Origin: Dyadobacter luticola
GTDB lineage: Bacteria; Bacteroidota; Bacteroidia; Cytophagales; Spirosomataceae
Assembly (NCBI RefSeq): GCF_005860805.1
Contig: NZ_VCEJ01000002.1
Coordinates: forward strand, 1,100,375 to 1,164,374
Length of the DNA: 64,000 nucleotides
Direction: 5' to 3'
Position 1 is the stretch's first letter, and each line of letters starts with the position of its first letter. Positions 8,263 through 17,626 of the stretch are shown here, one piece after another. The notes beneath the pieces were generated by a model. It ran no database searches, was not told where the DNA came from, and saw only the letters and a program-made list of their open reading frames with translations. Both the position numbers and the translations under genes were made by a program.

Positions 8263-9681
8263 CTAGGCAAGCAGCGCCGGCTTATTCTTATAAGTCTCCC
8301 ACAAAAACTCCCCGAACAAAGTATTTGCCCACGCAAACCAGGAGCGCGTGAACTTCGTAGCATCGTCTTTATGGAAAGATTCGTGCATAAAGCCCGTACC
8401 TGCGTGGTTCTTTTTCAATAACTGGACGCAGAATTTGATCTCGGCGTCGTCCTTGCTGGTTAGTCCGCGGATGATGATACCCAGCGGCCAGATCATGTCG
8501 ATCCCCGCGTGTGGCCCACCGATTCCTTCACCTGCTTTCCCCTTGAAAAAGAAGGGGTTATTGGGTGAAAGTAACATTTTCCGGGTGTTTTGGTAAACCG
8601 GATCGGAGACTGGCATCGCGTCCAGGTAAGGCATTCCCAGCAGGCTCGGCACATTGGCATCGTCCATCAGGTTGTAGCTCCCGAAACCGTTCACTTCATA
8701 AGCGTAGATCTTGCCATATTGCGGGTGATCGATCACCGCATATTGTTTCAATGCTTTGTCGACTTCATTCGCCAATGCAGTCAGTTCAGCGGCACCGGCT
8801 TTGTCATTCAGGATCTTTTCAAACATCGTCGCCGCCTGTCTCAAACTGGTCACGGCGAAGAAGTTGGAAGGTACCAGGAAAGAATAAATCGTGGCATCAT
8901 CGCTCGGGCGGAATGAGGAGCAGATCAATCCCACGGGCTTCACCGGATAGCCGTAACCGTTCATCGGCACGCCGTCTGTTGCCCAGGAAGTTTTACGCTG
9001 AAAATGATAAGGCCCGTCGCCGTTTTTGCGCTGCTGCTCTTTGAATGTTTTCAATGTCAGCATCACCGCTTCCTTCCATTTTGCATCAAAAGGCGCCGTA
9101 TCGCCGGTCAACTGCCAGTATTTGTGTGCCAGGCGGATCGGATAACAAAGCGAATCGATCTCCCATTTGCGCTCATGCAGTCCCGGTTTCATATCCGTTA
9201 CATCGTCTTTCCACTCGCCCTGCTTGTTCGGATCGTCGTAAAAAGCATTGGCATAAGGATCTTTGATAATGCAGGCCGACTGGCGGTTGATCACCCCAGC
9301 GATGAGCTGCTGCAATGATCTATCTTTTTTAATAAAATGCAGATAAGGCCAAACCTGCGCGGTACTGTCACGCAGCCACATGGCGTCGATATCGCCGGTA
9401 ATAACGTAGGTATCCGGCCGTGCGCCGTCGGCTTTATGGGTAACCGTGGTGTCGAGCGTATTGGGAAAGCAGTTGTTAAAAAGCCAGCCGAGTTCCTTGT
9501 CTTTCACGGCACCCTGGAATTCAACGATGGCATCTTCGATGACTTTGCTGGTGAAGTTGCGCTTGGCAGCCGGAACCCGAACAACCGGAAAATTGGCTGC
9601 CTGGGCAAATGAAGGTATTTTTGACATCATCAAACCCGTACTGAGTAGCGCTGTATTCTTTATAAAGCGGTTGCGATTCAT
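8263..9681 (-). CDS. Glycoside hydrolase family 125 (exo-alpha-mannosidase)
   Basis: 472 aa. Signal peptide MNRNRFIKNTALLSTGLMMS ending near FAQA, so exported. The body matches the GH125 (formerly DUF1237) family: FNNCFPNTLDTTV, then ITGDIDAMWLRDSTAQVWPY, RKWEIDSLCYPIRLAHKYW and KTSWATDGVPMNGYGYPVKPVGLICSSFRPSDDA in part. GH125 enzymes are metal-independent exo-alpha-1,6-mannosidases with an inverting mechanism; Asp and Glu residues in these motifs supply the catalytic acid and base. The length is normal for the family. It stands alone, with no mannan-utilisation genes beside it. Confidence 0.92.
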   Translation of the reverse strand: MNRNRFIKNTALLSTGLMMSKIPSFAQAANFPVVRVPAAKRNFTSKVIEDAIVEFQGAVKDKELGWLFNNCFPNTLDTTVTHKADGARPDTYVITGDIDAMWLRDSTAQVWPYLHFIKKDRSLQQLIAGVINRQSACIIKDPYANAFYDDPNKQGEWKDDVTDMKPGLHERKWEIDSLCYPIRLAHKYWQLTGDTAPFDAKWKEAVMLTLKTFKEQQRKNGDGPYHFQRKTSWATDGVPMNGYGYPVKPVGLICSSFRPSDDATIYSFLVPSNFFAVTSLRQAATMFEKILNDKAGAAELTALANEVDKALKQYAVIDHPQYGKIYAYEVNGFGSYNLMDDANVPSLLGMPYLDAMPVSDPVYQNTRKMLLSPNNPFFFKGKAGEGIGGPHAGIDMIWPLGIIIRGLTSKDDAEIKFCVQLLKKNHAGTGFMHESFHKDDATKFTRSWFAWANTLFGEFLWETYKNKPALLA

Positions 9682-9730
9682 TGCGTAATTAAGTTAAGTT
9701 TTGAGGGGCAGAGTTTTCCCGGGGCGAAAA

Positions 9731-11317
9731 TTACAAAACCAGCGATTCTTCCACATTGATTTCTTTCAAAAAATAGGAATCATGCGAAATGACAAGCAAT
9801 GTTCCCCGGTATTCGTTGATCGCCGCCGTCAGGATTTCAATGTTCTGAATGTCGAGATTGTTGGTCGGCTCGTCGAGAATGATGAGGTCGGGCGCCTGGT
9901 TGCCGATGGCGAGGGAACAAAGCATCAGCCGCATTTTTTCACCTCCGCTCAATGTAGAGCAGGGTTTATCCCAAAATGCTTTGGTAAACAAATACCGGTT
10001 GAGGCGGATTTTGATATCATGCTCCTGTAAGTCGCGGGAGTTGAATTTTTGCGCCTGCTCGTAAACCGTCAGTGTTCCGTCGATCAACGAATAATTCTGG
10101 TCCATATAAATACTACGGACTTCTGCGCGCTCGATGCTGCCGGTTTGCGGCTGGATTTCGCCCAATATCAGTCTGATTAAGGTTGTTTTTCCTGAACCAT
10201 TGGGGCCTTTTACAGCCAGTCGCTGGCCGCTGGTTAGCTGAAAGCTGAGCGGGTTTTCCCACAACATTTGCTCGCCATAACCAAAATTCACATCCGTCGC
10301 CGTGACCAGGATTTTACCTTTGTGCAGCCTGGAATGGTCAAAATCCATTTTCATTCTATCTGTATCCGGCAGTTCCTGGCGTAGCTGGCTCATTTCCTGC
10401 GAGATAGCCCCCACTTTTTCCGCATGCACTTCCTTCATATTGGCCGTACTTCGCTCGGCTTTGTTCCTTAATGTATTGAGCATAATGGTCGGGATGCCAG
10501 CTTTTTCCTGCTTTCTCCGACCGCGAGCGTCCAGTTTTTGTTGCCGCTCGATGGATTCGCGCTCTATTTCTTTTGCCTTCCGAAGTGCTTTTTCCTTGTT
10601 TCTCAAATCGTTCGCCAGTGCTTCGCTTTCCACTTGTTTCTGGGCAGCATAAAAATCATAGTTGCCACCATAAATCCGGATGCCGCGTTTACTGAGTTCA
10701 TAAACCGAATCGAGCAGATTCAGCAATGTCCGGTCGTGGCTGACAATCAGCAGGGTATCCGTTGTAGTTTGAATGTATTGATATAAAATGCGCCGGCTCG
10801 CATCGTCCAGGTGGTTGCTAGGTTCGTCAAGGAAGACAATTTCCGGTTTGTGGATCAGGATACCGGCCAGGAAAATTTTTGTTTTTTGCCCTCCGCTCAG
10901 CGAGCCGAATGTTTGCATTAAGTTTAATCCATCCAGCTGCCAGTAAGCTAGCGCTTCTGCGCAGCGTTCTTCAATGCCCCAGTCATCATTGAGCAAAGAA
11001 AGATTTTCTTCGGTAACATTACCTGCCAAAATTTCCCGCAAAGCCAGCAGGTTTTCTTCCACGCCCAGAGCCGCCGCTATGCTCCCGGTATCGTATTGAC
11101 CTAGTAGTTGCGGAACAAAATAAGGCGCAGACTCCGTCCGCACAATTCCCTGCGAAGGTTGCAGCGTGCCAGCCAAAATTTGTAACAAAGTAGATTTTCC
11201 CGAACCGTTATTCCCGATCAGCGCAATTTTTTCGTGACGATTAACAGTAAGGGATATGTCTGTGAATAACAGATCTTTATTGGGATGCGCATACGCGACA
11301 TCTTGCAGAATAAGCAT
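9731..11317 (-). CDS. ABC-F family ATP-binding protein
   Basis: 528 aa from the ATG at 11317; an upstream TTG at 11326 is possible but less likely. Two ABC ATPase domains are joined by a charged linker: Walker A GNNGSGKST near residue 40 and GPNGSGKTT near 370, signatures LSGGQK and LSGGEK, Walker B with FLDEPSNHLDD and ILDEPTNNLD. No transmembrane segments. The linker (about 230-320) is Lys/Arg/Glu-rich, as in ABC-F proteins that enter the ribosomal E site to promote translation or protect against antibiotics. The subfamily (Uup, EttA, Lsa/Msr-like) cannot be fixed by eye. Upstream neighbour on the same strand is the TPR protein at 11485. Confidence 0.9.
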   Translation of the reverse strand: MLILQDVAYAHPNKDLLFTDISLTVNRHEKIALIGNNGSGKSTLLQILAGTLQPSQGIVRTESAPYFVPQLLGQYDTGSIAAALGVEENLLALREILAGNVTEENLSLLNDDWGIEERCAEALAYWQLDGLNLMQTFGSLSGGQKTKIFLAGILIHKPEIVFLDEPSNHLDDASRRILYQYIQTTTDTLLIVSHDRTLLNLLDSVYELSKRGIRIYGGNYDFYAAQKQVESEALANDLRNKEKALRKAKEIERESIERQQKLDARGRRKQEKAGIPTIMLNTLRNKAERSTANMKEVHAEKVGAISQEMSQLRQELPDTDRMKMDFDHSRLHKGKILVTATDVNFGYGEQMLWENPLSFQLTSGQRLAVKGPNGSGKTTLIRLILGEIQPQTGSIERAEVRSIYMDQNYSLIDGTLTVYEQAQKFNSRDLQEHDIKIRLNRYLFTKAFWDKPCSTLSGGEKMRLMLCSLAIGNQAPDLIILDEPTNNLDIQNIEILTAAINEYRGTLLVISHDSYFLKEINVEESLVL

Positions 11318-11484
11318 AATTTCCAAGTAGTGAAAGTGAATAATCGGGCAGCAAGCAAAGTGCAGCCCTGAACATTTTCCTAAAAGAAATTATATCTCAC
11401 ATAAAGGGATTTCCTGGATTGAAGGGGACAAAGATAGGGAAGTCTTACCTGAAATGCGTATTCAACAAGTATCCGATCAGCATT

Positions 11485-13203
11485 TTACCTGATCTGCACC
11501 GACGCAGTCGGTAGCTCGTCCGCTTTCGCAAAAGATTGCTGGTACTTGGTTTTATACCGGGCCAGCTCTTTGGTTTTCTTCTGCGCAGCCAGACTTTTAT
11601 ACAAACCCACCAGCGACCAGCCGTTGCCGGGATTGTAGGTCAGATCTTTGCGATAAATGGCTTCTGCCAGCGCGGATTTCCCATCTTTTAGCAAATATGC
11701 ACCAAGGAACTGGCGCGAGGGGATCGGCCAGTCTTTTGGTTCGGTGTAGATCAGCTTGTCTTCCAATGCGGCGGCCTCCTGAAAATTGGCGATGGCCTTT
11801 CCAGGCAGTTTTTGTGCGTAAAATATTGCTCCTTTCAGGATTTTTTGCGCAATGTTGGCAATTTGGATCGGGGAGTTAAATGGTATCCGACGTTTGGTCA
11901 GCGCCGGGTCTTTCATGCTGATATTTAAGCTTCTAAGACGCGCCGCAGCCGAATCAAGCTGATCGGTATTGACAAATGCCAGGCCTTTTGCAAAATCTGA
12001 AAGGACATTCGCGTAGGACCATTTTCCATCCGGCATGGCCGTATCCGCCAGGATTTCCTGCCACTTTCCATGACGTACCATCGCCATTTCGGGCAACATA
12101 TAAAGGTATTGATCATAAGTCGATTCGGCAGTAGGGGATACGCTTTTCCGGCAGCGGAGGGCGTATTTGACGGCATCTTTGTACATGCCGGCCGAGAGCG
12201 CACAGTAAGTTTGCACCGCGAAATAATGCGGAGACTGTTTACTCAGCGCAAGGTTTTTAGCCAGTAAATCGTAATATTTCAAATTGTCATCCGCCAGGTT
12301 ATTGACCTCTACACCCTTCACATACAACCCGTTACGTTCGTACTCGTGGCTCGACATGTGTACCATGTGCGCCACGCCCGGCAGCAGGTCACGCAAAGTT
12401 TCAGCGCTGCCCAAGGCCACTTCCGGATGCAGGGAAGCCTCGGTGAGGTGAATGTAGTAATGCAATGCCGCAGGATGTTTTGGATTGGTTTTCAAAACTT
12501 GCTGGCAGATAGTGACCAGCTCTGGCGTCCAGGCTTTTTCGCTGCCGTCTTTATTCCAGAAATCCCAGGCGTGCATCAGCATATTGGCATCGATGTACAG
12601 CACTTTCATGTCGGCGTCATCAGGGTAAGTGTCGATCAGGGATCTCAGTTTTTGTGCGTAAGCCTGATTCAACGCGGCCCGCTGTGCATCCGAGGCGTCG
12701 TCCGAGTATCGGCTGTTCATGGCGTCGATCAATGCCTTTTCTTTTGGTGACGCACTGGTAGCAAGCGCATTCATGCTTGTCAGGACGCCTGCCAGCTCTT
12801 CCGGTTTTTTATAGCTGTGCGCCGCATTGTAGTAAGGCCCCATCGCCAGCGCCTGACCCCAGTAAGCCATCGCATTTTTCGGATCAATCCGCGCGGATTC
12901 TTTGAAAGACGCCACCGCTTCCTTGAAATGATAGCTGTAATACATATTCAACCCCTGATCGAAATAAAATTGTGAGCTGTCCTCTTTGGTCGAAACCGGA
13001 TAACTGTAACGTCCCCAGCCAGGTAGCGCCACCACGAACTTTCCGTCAGCCGCCGGTCGTATCTCCGCGTCATAAAATGGTCCGCACACGGCGATATCTC
13101 TCACCGTTTTCGCAGGAGCCACGGTGTTTTTAGTATTAAAATAAAATGCGGAAATCCCCAGCAGAAAAGAAATAAAAAGGGAAGGAAGCAGGAAAATTTT
13201 CAT
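11485..13203 (-). CDS. Exported TPR-repeat protein
   Basis: 572 aa with an N-terminal hydrophobic signal or anchor (MKIFLLPSLFISFLLGISAF). After a spacer, FDQGLNMYYSYHFKEAVASF begins tetratricopeptide-type helices that continue through most of the protein, with a last clear repeat near residue 520 (GNGWSLVGLYKSLAAQ). The phrase MHAWDFWNKDGS and the HMSSHEYER segment (two His and an Asp/Glu cluster) recur in a poorly characterised family of large exported TPR proteins. No enzymatic domain recognised. Function unknown; a scaffold in the periplasm is likely. Confidence 0.78.
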   Translation of the reverse strand: MKIFLLPSLFISFLLGISAFYFNTKNTVAPAKTVRDIAVCGPFYDAEIRPAADGKFVVALPGWGRYSYPVSTKEDSSQFYFDQGLNMYYSYHFKEAVASFKESARIDPKNAMAYWGQALAMGPYYNAAHSYKKPEELAGVLTSMNALATSASPKEKALIDAMNSRYSDDASDAQRAALNQAYAQKLRSLIDTYPDDADMKVLYIDANMLMHAWDFWNKDGSEKAWTPELVTICQQVLKTNPKHPAALHYYIHLTEASLHPEVALGSAETLRDLLPGVAHMVHMSSHEYERNGLYVKGVEVNNLADDNLKYYDLLAKNLALSKQSPHYFAVQTYCALSAGMYKDAVKYALRCRKSVSPTAESTYDQYLYMLPEMAMVRHGKWQEILADTAMPDGKWSYANVLSDFAKGLAFVNTDQLDSAAARLRSLNISMKDPALTKRRIPFNSPIQIANIAQKILKGAIFYAQKLPGKAIANFQEAAALEDKLIYTEPKDWPIPSRQFLGAYLLKDGKSALAEAIYRKDLTYNPGNGWSLVGLYKSLAAQKKTKELARYKTKYQQSFAKADELPTASVQIR

Positions 13204-13517
13204 GGAAGTAGCTGTTTGCGATGCCTTTTCTCTAAATATATTTAGGCAAGACAGGTAAAATCAGATTTGAAATATAGCAAATTCCTGCCTTTGTCACGCG
13301 GAGGATCGGATAAGTTTCTATATTGTAATGTCGCCAGTGGATACATTCTTGTCGAATAAATTAAATCATTTAGTGGCTTTAAACATTCTGATAAAAAATA
13401 TAATTAAATTGACAGCATCTTGCGGGTAATTCCTATGCAGGTCGTCGACGTTTATAACCAACAGTTAGTATTTACTTAAATGTTTAAATACACCCAGCGT
13501 GTAGATCGGTTAGTGGC
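13204..13517. other. Divergent intergenic region with AT palindrome
   Basis: 314 bp between the minus-strand TPR gene and the plus-strand PAS gene, so it must carry both promoters. A perfect 14-bp palindrome CTAAATATATTTAG lies at 13232-13245, 28 bp upstream of the TPR start codon. Apart from its AT-richness (around 13360-13410) nothing else is recognisable. Confidence 0.4.
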
Positions 13518-15461
13518 ATGACGAACGAAAATATCAGTGAAGTATTCGAGGCTTTGCCGTCTCCGAGTATCGTATTGGCGGCTGACAAGCCCAGATTTAC
13601 CATAACGGAAGTGAATGCCGCGTACCTATCCCTAACCCAAAAATCGAGGGATGCGCTGATAGGAACCGGGTTCTTTGAAGCCTTCCCGGATCTTCCGCCG
13701 ACCCGAAAGGAGGTTTGGATCTCGCTGCTCGACAGGGTGCTGGAAGAGCGACAGCCCAATAAGACCCCTGTTTCACGCTACGCACGCCCGGCCGTCCGAG
13801 ACGGATATTTTGTGATCACCAACACACCGGTTCTCGATAAGGACGGCGCTGTGGCATTCATCGCACGGTCACTGACCGACGTGACGGAGATTGCAGAATG
13901 TGTGCTGCACGATAGCAGCGCAAACATTGAGTCCAAGCGGCTCGAAAAAATGGAGCGGCTGGAAAAGAAGATTTTGGAGCGCAACATTTCGAATGCCAAA
14001 TCCATCGACGTGATCCTGACGGATTACCTTTCCGGCATAGAGTTTATTTTTCCAAAAATGCGCTGCGCGATCCTTTCCGTGCGGAATAACCACCTGCATA
14101 ACTGGGCAGCACCATCGCTTCCGGTCTCTTATCTTAACTCCATTGAAAATGTGGAAATCGGGCCGCAAGTGGGTTCCTGCGGGGCGGCTGCTTTCCTGAA
14201 AGAACGCATCGTGGCCAGTGATATCGCTATCGATCCGCGCTGGACTAAGTATCGCGAAGTGGCGCTGGAACATGGCCTGCGCGCCTGCTGGTCGCACCCG
14301 ATCATTATGATGGATCAGACGGTAATTGCCACATTTGCCGTGTATTACGACCAGATCCGGTATCCGGCGGAGGAAGAGATCAAAGTAATAGACCGCGCGG
14401 GGGCGATTTTAAAACTGATATTGGAAAACTGGCGGATCGCAGAAGTTTCGGAGCAGACCCGGCTGGAATTGCTGGCGAGCGAGTCGCGGCTGCGGAGCCT
14501 GGTGGACGCGCAGACCAACTATGTGATCCGGACCGACATTTTTGGAAACTACACGTACTATAACTCCAAATTCGAGCAGGATTTCGCCTGGTTTTATGAC
14601 CACAAAAACTTCCTTGGCGTCAACTGTATGCAGATCGTCAAGCAGTACGATAAGAAAAAAGTGATTGAAACCGTGGCCGATTGCATGAAAAATCCGGGGG
14701 TGGTATGTCCGCTGGAAATCGACCATATCAGTGAGGATGAGGATCAGCAAACCGCTTACTGGCATTTTATTGCGCTCACCGATCCGCAGGGAAAACCGGT
14801 GGAAATCCAGTGTATCGGGATCGATATATCGGAACGGAAAAAGGCCGCGGACGCGCTCAAACGAAGCAACGAACGCTACGAGCTGCTCAACAAAGCGGCC
14901 AATGATGCGATCTACGACTGGGACCTGGTGCGCGACCACATTCACTGGGGCGACGGTTTCCGTAAACTCTTTGGATTTGATGTCAGTGAAGAACAATATC
15001 CGATCGAGCAATGGTCGCGACACATTCACCCCGCCGACAAGGACCGCATCCGGGAAGATTTGTACCGACAGCTGGAAAACCGTGACCAGACGAAATGGAA
15101 TGCTGAGTTCCGCTTCAAAAAGGCCGATGGTACCTATGCGTATGTGGAGGATACCGGATACATTCGCCGAAACCGCGGCGGCAAACCTGTGCGGATCATC
15201 GGCGTGGTGCGCGACGTGACCGAGCGCATGCGGTACGTGAGCGAAATCGAGGAGCGCAACCAGAAATTACAGGACATTGCCTGGCTTCAATCACACGTTA
15301 TCCGCGCGCCGCTCGCCAGGCTGATGGGGCTTGTAGACCTGATCCAGAATTACGAAAATTCAGCCGAAGAAATCAATCAGCTCCTTGACCACATTCTGAC
15401 GTCGGCCAACGATCTGGACAACATTATCCGCAGCATTTCTTCCAAAACCGCCCAGGTGTAG
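13518..15461 (+). CDS. PAS/GAF sensor protein with DHp-like C-terminus, no ATPase domain
   Basis: 647 aa, no membrane segment. Domains in order: PAS at about 8-125; linker coiled coil 125-150; GAF at about 155-303 (PQVGSCGAAAF and SHPIIMMDQTVIATFAVYY are typical); PAS at 320-440 with a PAC-like WHFIALTDPQGKPVEIQCIGIDISERKKA segment; PAS/PAC at 450-575 (WNAEFRFKKADG, RIIGVVRDVTER). The last 70 residues resemble a histidine kinase dimerisation helix pair with an H-box (SHVIRAPLARLMGL, His593). The protein then stops, so the HATPase catalytic domain is missing. It may bind a partner kinase or a response regulator. Its stop codon is one base from the stop of the convergent gene. Confidence 0.85.
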   Translation: MTNENISEVFEALPSPSIVLAADKPRFTITEVNAAYLSLTQKSRDALIGTGFFEAFPDLPPTRKEVWISLLDRVLEERQPNKTPVSRYARPAVRDGYFVITNTPVLDKDGAVAFIARSLTDVTEIAECVLHDSSANIESKRLEKMERLEKKILERNISNAKSIDVILTDYLSGIEFIFPKMRCAILSVRNNHLHNWAAPSLPVSYLNSIENVEIGPQVGSCGAAAFLKERIVASDIAIDPRWTKYREVALEHGLRACWSHPIIMMDQTVIATFAVYYDQIRYPAEEEIKVIDRAGAILKLILENWRIAEVSEQTRLELLASESRLRSLVDAQTNYVIRTDIFGNYTYYNSKFEQDFAWFYDHKNFLGVNCMQIVKQYDKKKVIETVADCMKNPGVVCPLEIDHISEDEDQQTAYWHFIALTDPQGKPVEIQCIGIDISERKKAADALKRSNERYELLNKAANDAIYDWDLVRDHIHWGDGFRKLFGFDVSEEQYPIEQWSRHIHPADKDRIREDLYRQLENRDQTKWNAEFRFKKADGTYAYVEDTGYIRRNRGGKPVRIIGVVRDVTERMRYVSEIEERNQKLQDIAWLQSHVIRAPLARLMGLVDLIQNYENSAEEINQLLDHILTSANDLDNIIRSISSKTAQV

Positions 15462-15462
15462 T

Positions 15463-16062
15463 TTAGAACCCGTATTTAATGCCGATCGCCAGGTTCACAA
15501 TGTCGCGGAGGTGCAGGTAGCCCCGGTTTTGCGCGTAGCTCACGAGCAGCAAATCGTATGTTCCGAGTTCGTAATAGGCTTCTATGCCGCGTTTTCTCTC
15601 TTTATAAATAAAATTCTTTCCGACTTTCCCGCCAATGTAAGCGCCTGGCCGGAAAGAGGTCGCCCACCAGTAATAGCCTTTGGGATAGTAGCTCGGCCAT
15701 TTCGAATCAAACTGCGGCCCGAAGGTGTAGCTCAGGTAAAAACCGATGGAGGCCGGGACAATGTAATGTTCGTTCCGGACGGGTATACGCCAGGGCGAGT
15801 AGGTGGTTTTTCCCGTGATCGTCACCAGCGCGTCGCCGCCAAATTTTTGCGGTAAAAAACCGAAAAGTATATCCGTCTCCAATGTTTTGTTTCGCGAAGA
15901 ATAACCCGGTCCGCCCGATAGGAAACCGACGCCTCCTGCAAATTGCAGCTTCATGTGATCGGGCAGGTACCACTTTTTGCTTTTTTGAAAAACTTCTTCC
16001 CGTTGCCCGAATGCATTGAGGGATATGCCGAGGGCGATAATCAGTAAAAATCGATGTGCCAT
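15463..16062 (-). CDS. Conserved exported protein, probable outer-membrane barrel
   Basis: 199 aa from the ATG at 16062 (MAHRFLLIIALGISLNAFGQ), which gives a clean signal peptide; an upstream start at 16083 would overlap the previous gene. The mature protein has alternating aromatic strands, many Gly and Tyr, and ends in Phe (AIGIKYGF), as outer-membrane beta-barrels often do. No specific family recognised. It follows the metallophosphoesterase gene by one base, so the two form an operon. Function unknown. Confidence 0.65.
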   Translation of the reverse strand: MAHRFLLIIALGISLNAFGQREEVFQKSKKWYLPDHMKLQFAGGVGFLSGGPGYSSRNKTLETDILFGFLPQKFGGDALVTITGKTTYSPWRIPVRNEHYIVPASIGFYLSYTFGPQFDSKWPSYYPKGYYWWATSFRPGAYIGGKVGKNFIYKERKRGIEAYYELGTYDLLLVSYAQNRGYLHLRDIVNLAIGIKYGF

Positions 16063-16063
16063 G

Positions 16064-16870
16064 TTAAAATTCAATTCTGTCAACCTTATACCCGCCTTTC
16101 CATACTTTCACCATCATATAACCCCGCGCACCCACATTCGTGGTGACGAAGTAATGTACGCCATCATTGTAAAACTCGCCGTCGTTGAAACTGTGCTTGT
16201 GGCCGTAAAGGCTCATATTCACATTCGGGTTTGAACCCAGCAGGTCAGCAAAATCTTTTTCCAGGTTTTTATCAAAATCACCGTCATAAGGCGGCACGTG
16301 GCCGATTACAATGATGTTTTTGTTGGAAGGGTTATCGGCCAGCTGTGATTTTAGCCATGCAATGTCGGGTACCGAGCCGTCGAAGGCATATTCACGGGAA
16401 TTGGTGTTGATGAAAACAAACTTGTTGTTGCCGTACTCAAAAGAATAATTCATCGGGCCGTACATTTTCCGGTAGTTCGCCGGGCCATTTGCCACAATGT
16501 CATGGTTGCCGATCACCGTCACATACGGGTATTTCAGCTTCTTCATAATGTCGTTTACCCACTTCAATTCCTGACCGATACCGAAATCTGAAATGTCGCC
16601 GGCATGGATCACGAATGCGACATCTTTTTGATTGTTAGCGCTTTTGACGAAGTCCGCCGACTCGTCGTACCAGCGTTGGGTATCGCCCATGAGGATAAAT
16701 TGGAGCGTATCGGTGATGGGTATCTGCTGGATGCGCTCGATATTTTTCGCATTCAGGTTACGCTCGTCTTTATCAAAAATGACTTCGTTGGGATTGTAAA
16801 GGATCAGAGAGTCGCAGGAAGAGCAGAAAATAGCCACGCCCGCCAACATTCGGTGGAGATATTTTTTCAA
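16064..16870 (-). CDS. Lipoprotein metallophosphoesterase (calcineurin-like)
   Basis: 268 aa. Carries the five blocks of the calcineurin-like phosphoesterase fold: GDTQRW, GDISDFG, GNHD, GHVPPYD and GHKH, which together bind a dimetal centre. The N-terminus (KKYLHRMLAGVAIFCSSCDS) looks like a lipoprotein signal with the acylated Cys at about residue 19. The start used is TTG at 16870, since it keeps the positive n-region of the signal; the next ATG at 16849 would lose it. Exported phosphoesterase of unknown substrate, co-transcribed with the barrel-like protein downstream. Confidence 0.85.
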   Translation of the reverse strand: MKKYLHRMLAGVAIFCSSCDSLILYNPNEVIFDKDERNLNAKNIERIQQIPITDTLQFILMGDTQRWYDESADFVKSANNQKDVAFVIHAGDISDFGIGQELKWVNDIMKKLKYPYVTVIGNHDIVANGPANYRKMYGPMNYSFEYGNNKFVFINTNSREYAFDGSVPDIAWLKSQLADNPSNKNIIVIGHVPPYDGDFDKNLEKDFADLLGSNPNVNMSLYGHKHSFNDGEFYNDGVHYFVTTNVGARGYMMVKVWKGGYKVDRIEF

Positions 16871-17009
16871 CGTATTTTACTATTTGAGTCGTGAGTAGGC
16901 GCCGCCAGGGCACTTTTAGACAACCGAGATACCGGAACGATAATTCCAGTTACATGCAATTTCTGGGCGGCATGGTTTTTGCATTTCACTCCCTGATACG
17001 ACATTTTAA

Positions 17010-17477
17010 ATGAAAATGAATATGAAAATCAAAGCACTGGCAGGAACATTCGCTTTCCTGCTAATTACCTTCTCATTGTCGGCACAAGTTGTTTCCAAAG
17101 ATTCTATCAGTATGTTAAAGGATCAGAAACAGGCTTTGGAGCTGAGTAAAAGACTAAACGACCGCAAGCTGGAACTGGCCAAACTGGAAAATGAACTTCC
17201 GGGCGCAACAGAAGAAGCGGCGAAAACGGCAGAGCAAGCACAAAAATCGGCAGACGATAACCGCGAAGCCGCTGATAAGCTGGGAGACGACGCACAAAGC
17301 AGGAAACTAGCTAAGCGCGCCAGTAAAAGCGCGGGATCAGCACACCGCGATGCGAAAAAAGCGAGACGCGCTGCAGATAATCTTGAAAAGCTGAGAAAAG
17401 ACATTGATAACCTCAGAAGCAAGATCAGTGAAGACGAACAGAAGCTGGCTTCCATGCCCGCACCGTCCGGACGATAA
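17010..17477 (+). CDS. Small exported coiled-coil protein
   Basis: 155 aa. Signal peptide MKIKALAGTFAFLLITFSLS with cleavage after SAQ (the gene has three closely spaced ATG codons at 17010, 17016 and 17022). The mature part is almost entirely a charged Ala/Lys/Glu-rich helix with heptad-like spacing (about residues 45-145). No known domain. Followed by a strong intrinsic terminator, so it is a single-gene unit. Possibly an envelope structural or stress protein; function unknown. Confidence 0.7.
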   Translation: MKMNMKIKALAGTFAFLLITFSLSAQVVSKDSISMLKDQKQALELSKRLNDRKLELAKLENELPGATEEAAKTAEQAQKSADDNREAADKLGDDAQSRKLAKRASKSAGSAHRDAKKARRAADNLEKLRKDIDNLRSKISEDEQKLASMPAPSGR

Positions 17478-17489
17478 GCCATTAAGAAG

Positions 17490-17521
17490 CCCGCGCCAGG
17501 AGTAACCAGCGCGGGTTTTTT
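17490..17521 (+). terminator. Intrinsic terminator
   Basis: Stem CCCGCGC (17490-17496) / GCGCGGG (17509-17515), 12-nt loop, then six T (17516-17521). It lies 12 bp after the coiled-coil gene. Confidence 0.9.
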
Positions 17522-17578
17522 GTTTTTAATCAATAATTATAAAAAAATATTTTGCTTAAAATCACAGGGTAATTTGTT

Positions 17579-17599
17579 TTTACTAAACACTGTTTATTA
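17579..17599 (+). promoter_or_regulatory. Predicted TetR operator in front of the regulator gene
   Basis: TTTACTAAACACTGTTTATTA, 28 bp before the TetR start codon. The core AAACACTGTTT is an imperfect palindrome. 19 of 21 bases match, in the opposite orientation, the element at 18256-18276 in front of the efflux operon. Likely autoregulatory site. Confidence 0.72.
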
Positions 17600-17626
17600 T
17601 ATTTACAACGTACTTCAATAAATGCT

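Noticed and set aside
16062-16083. Upstream start for the barrel-like protein at 15463
   Set aside because: It would overlap the metallophosphoesterase and add seven residues ahead of the signal peptide.
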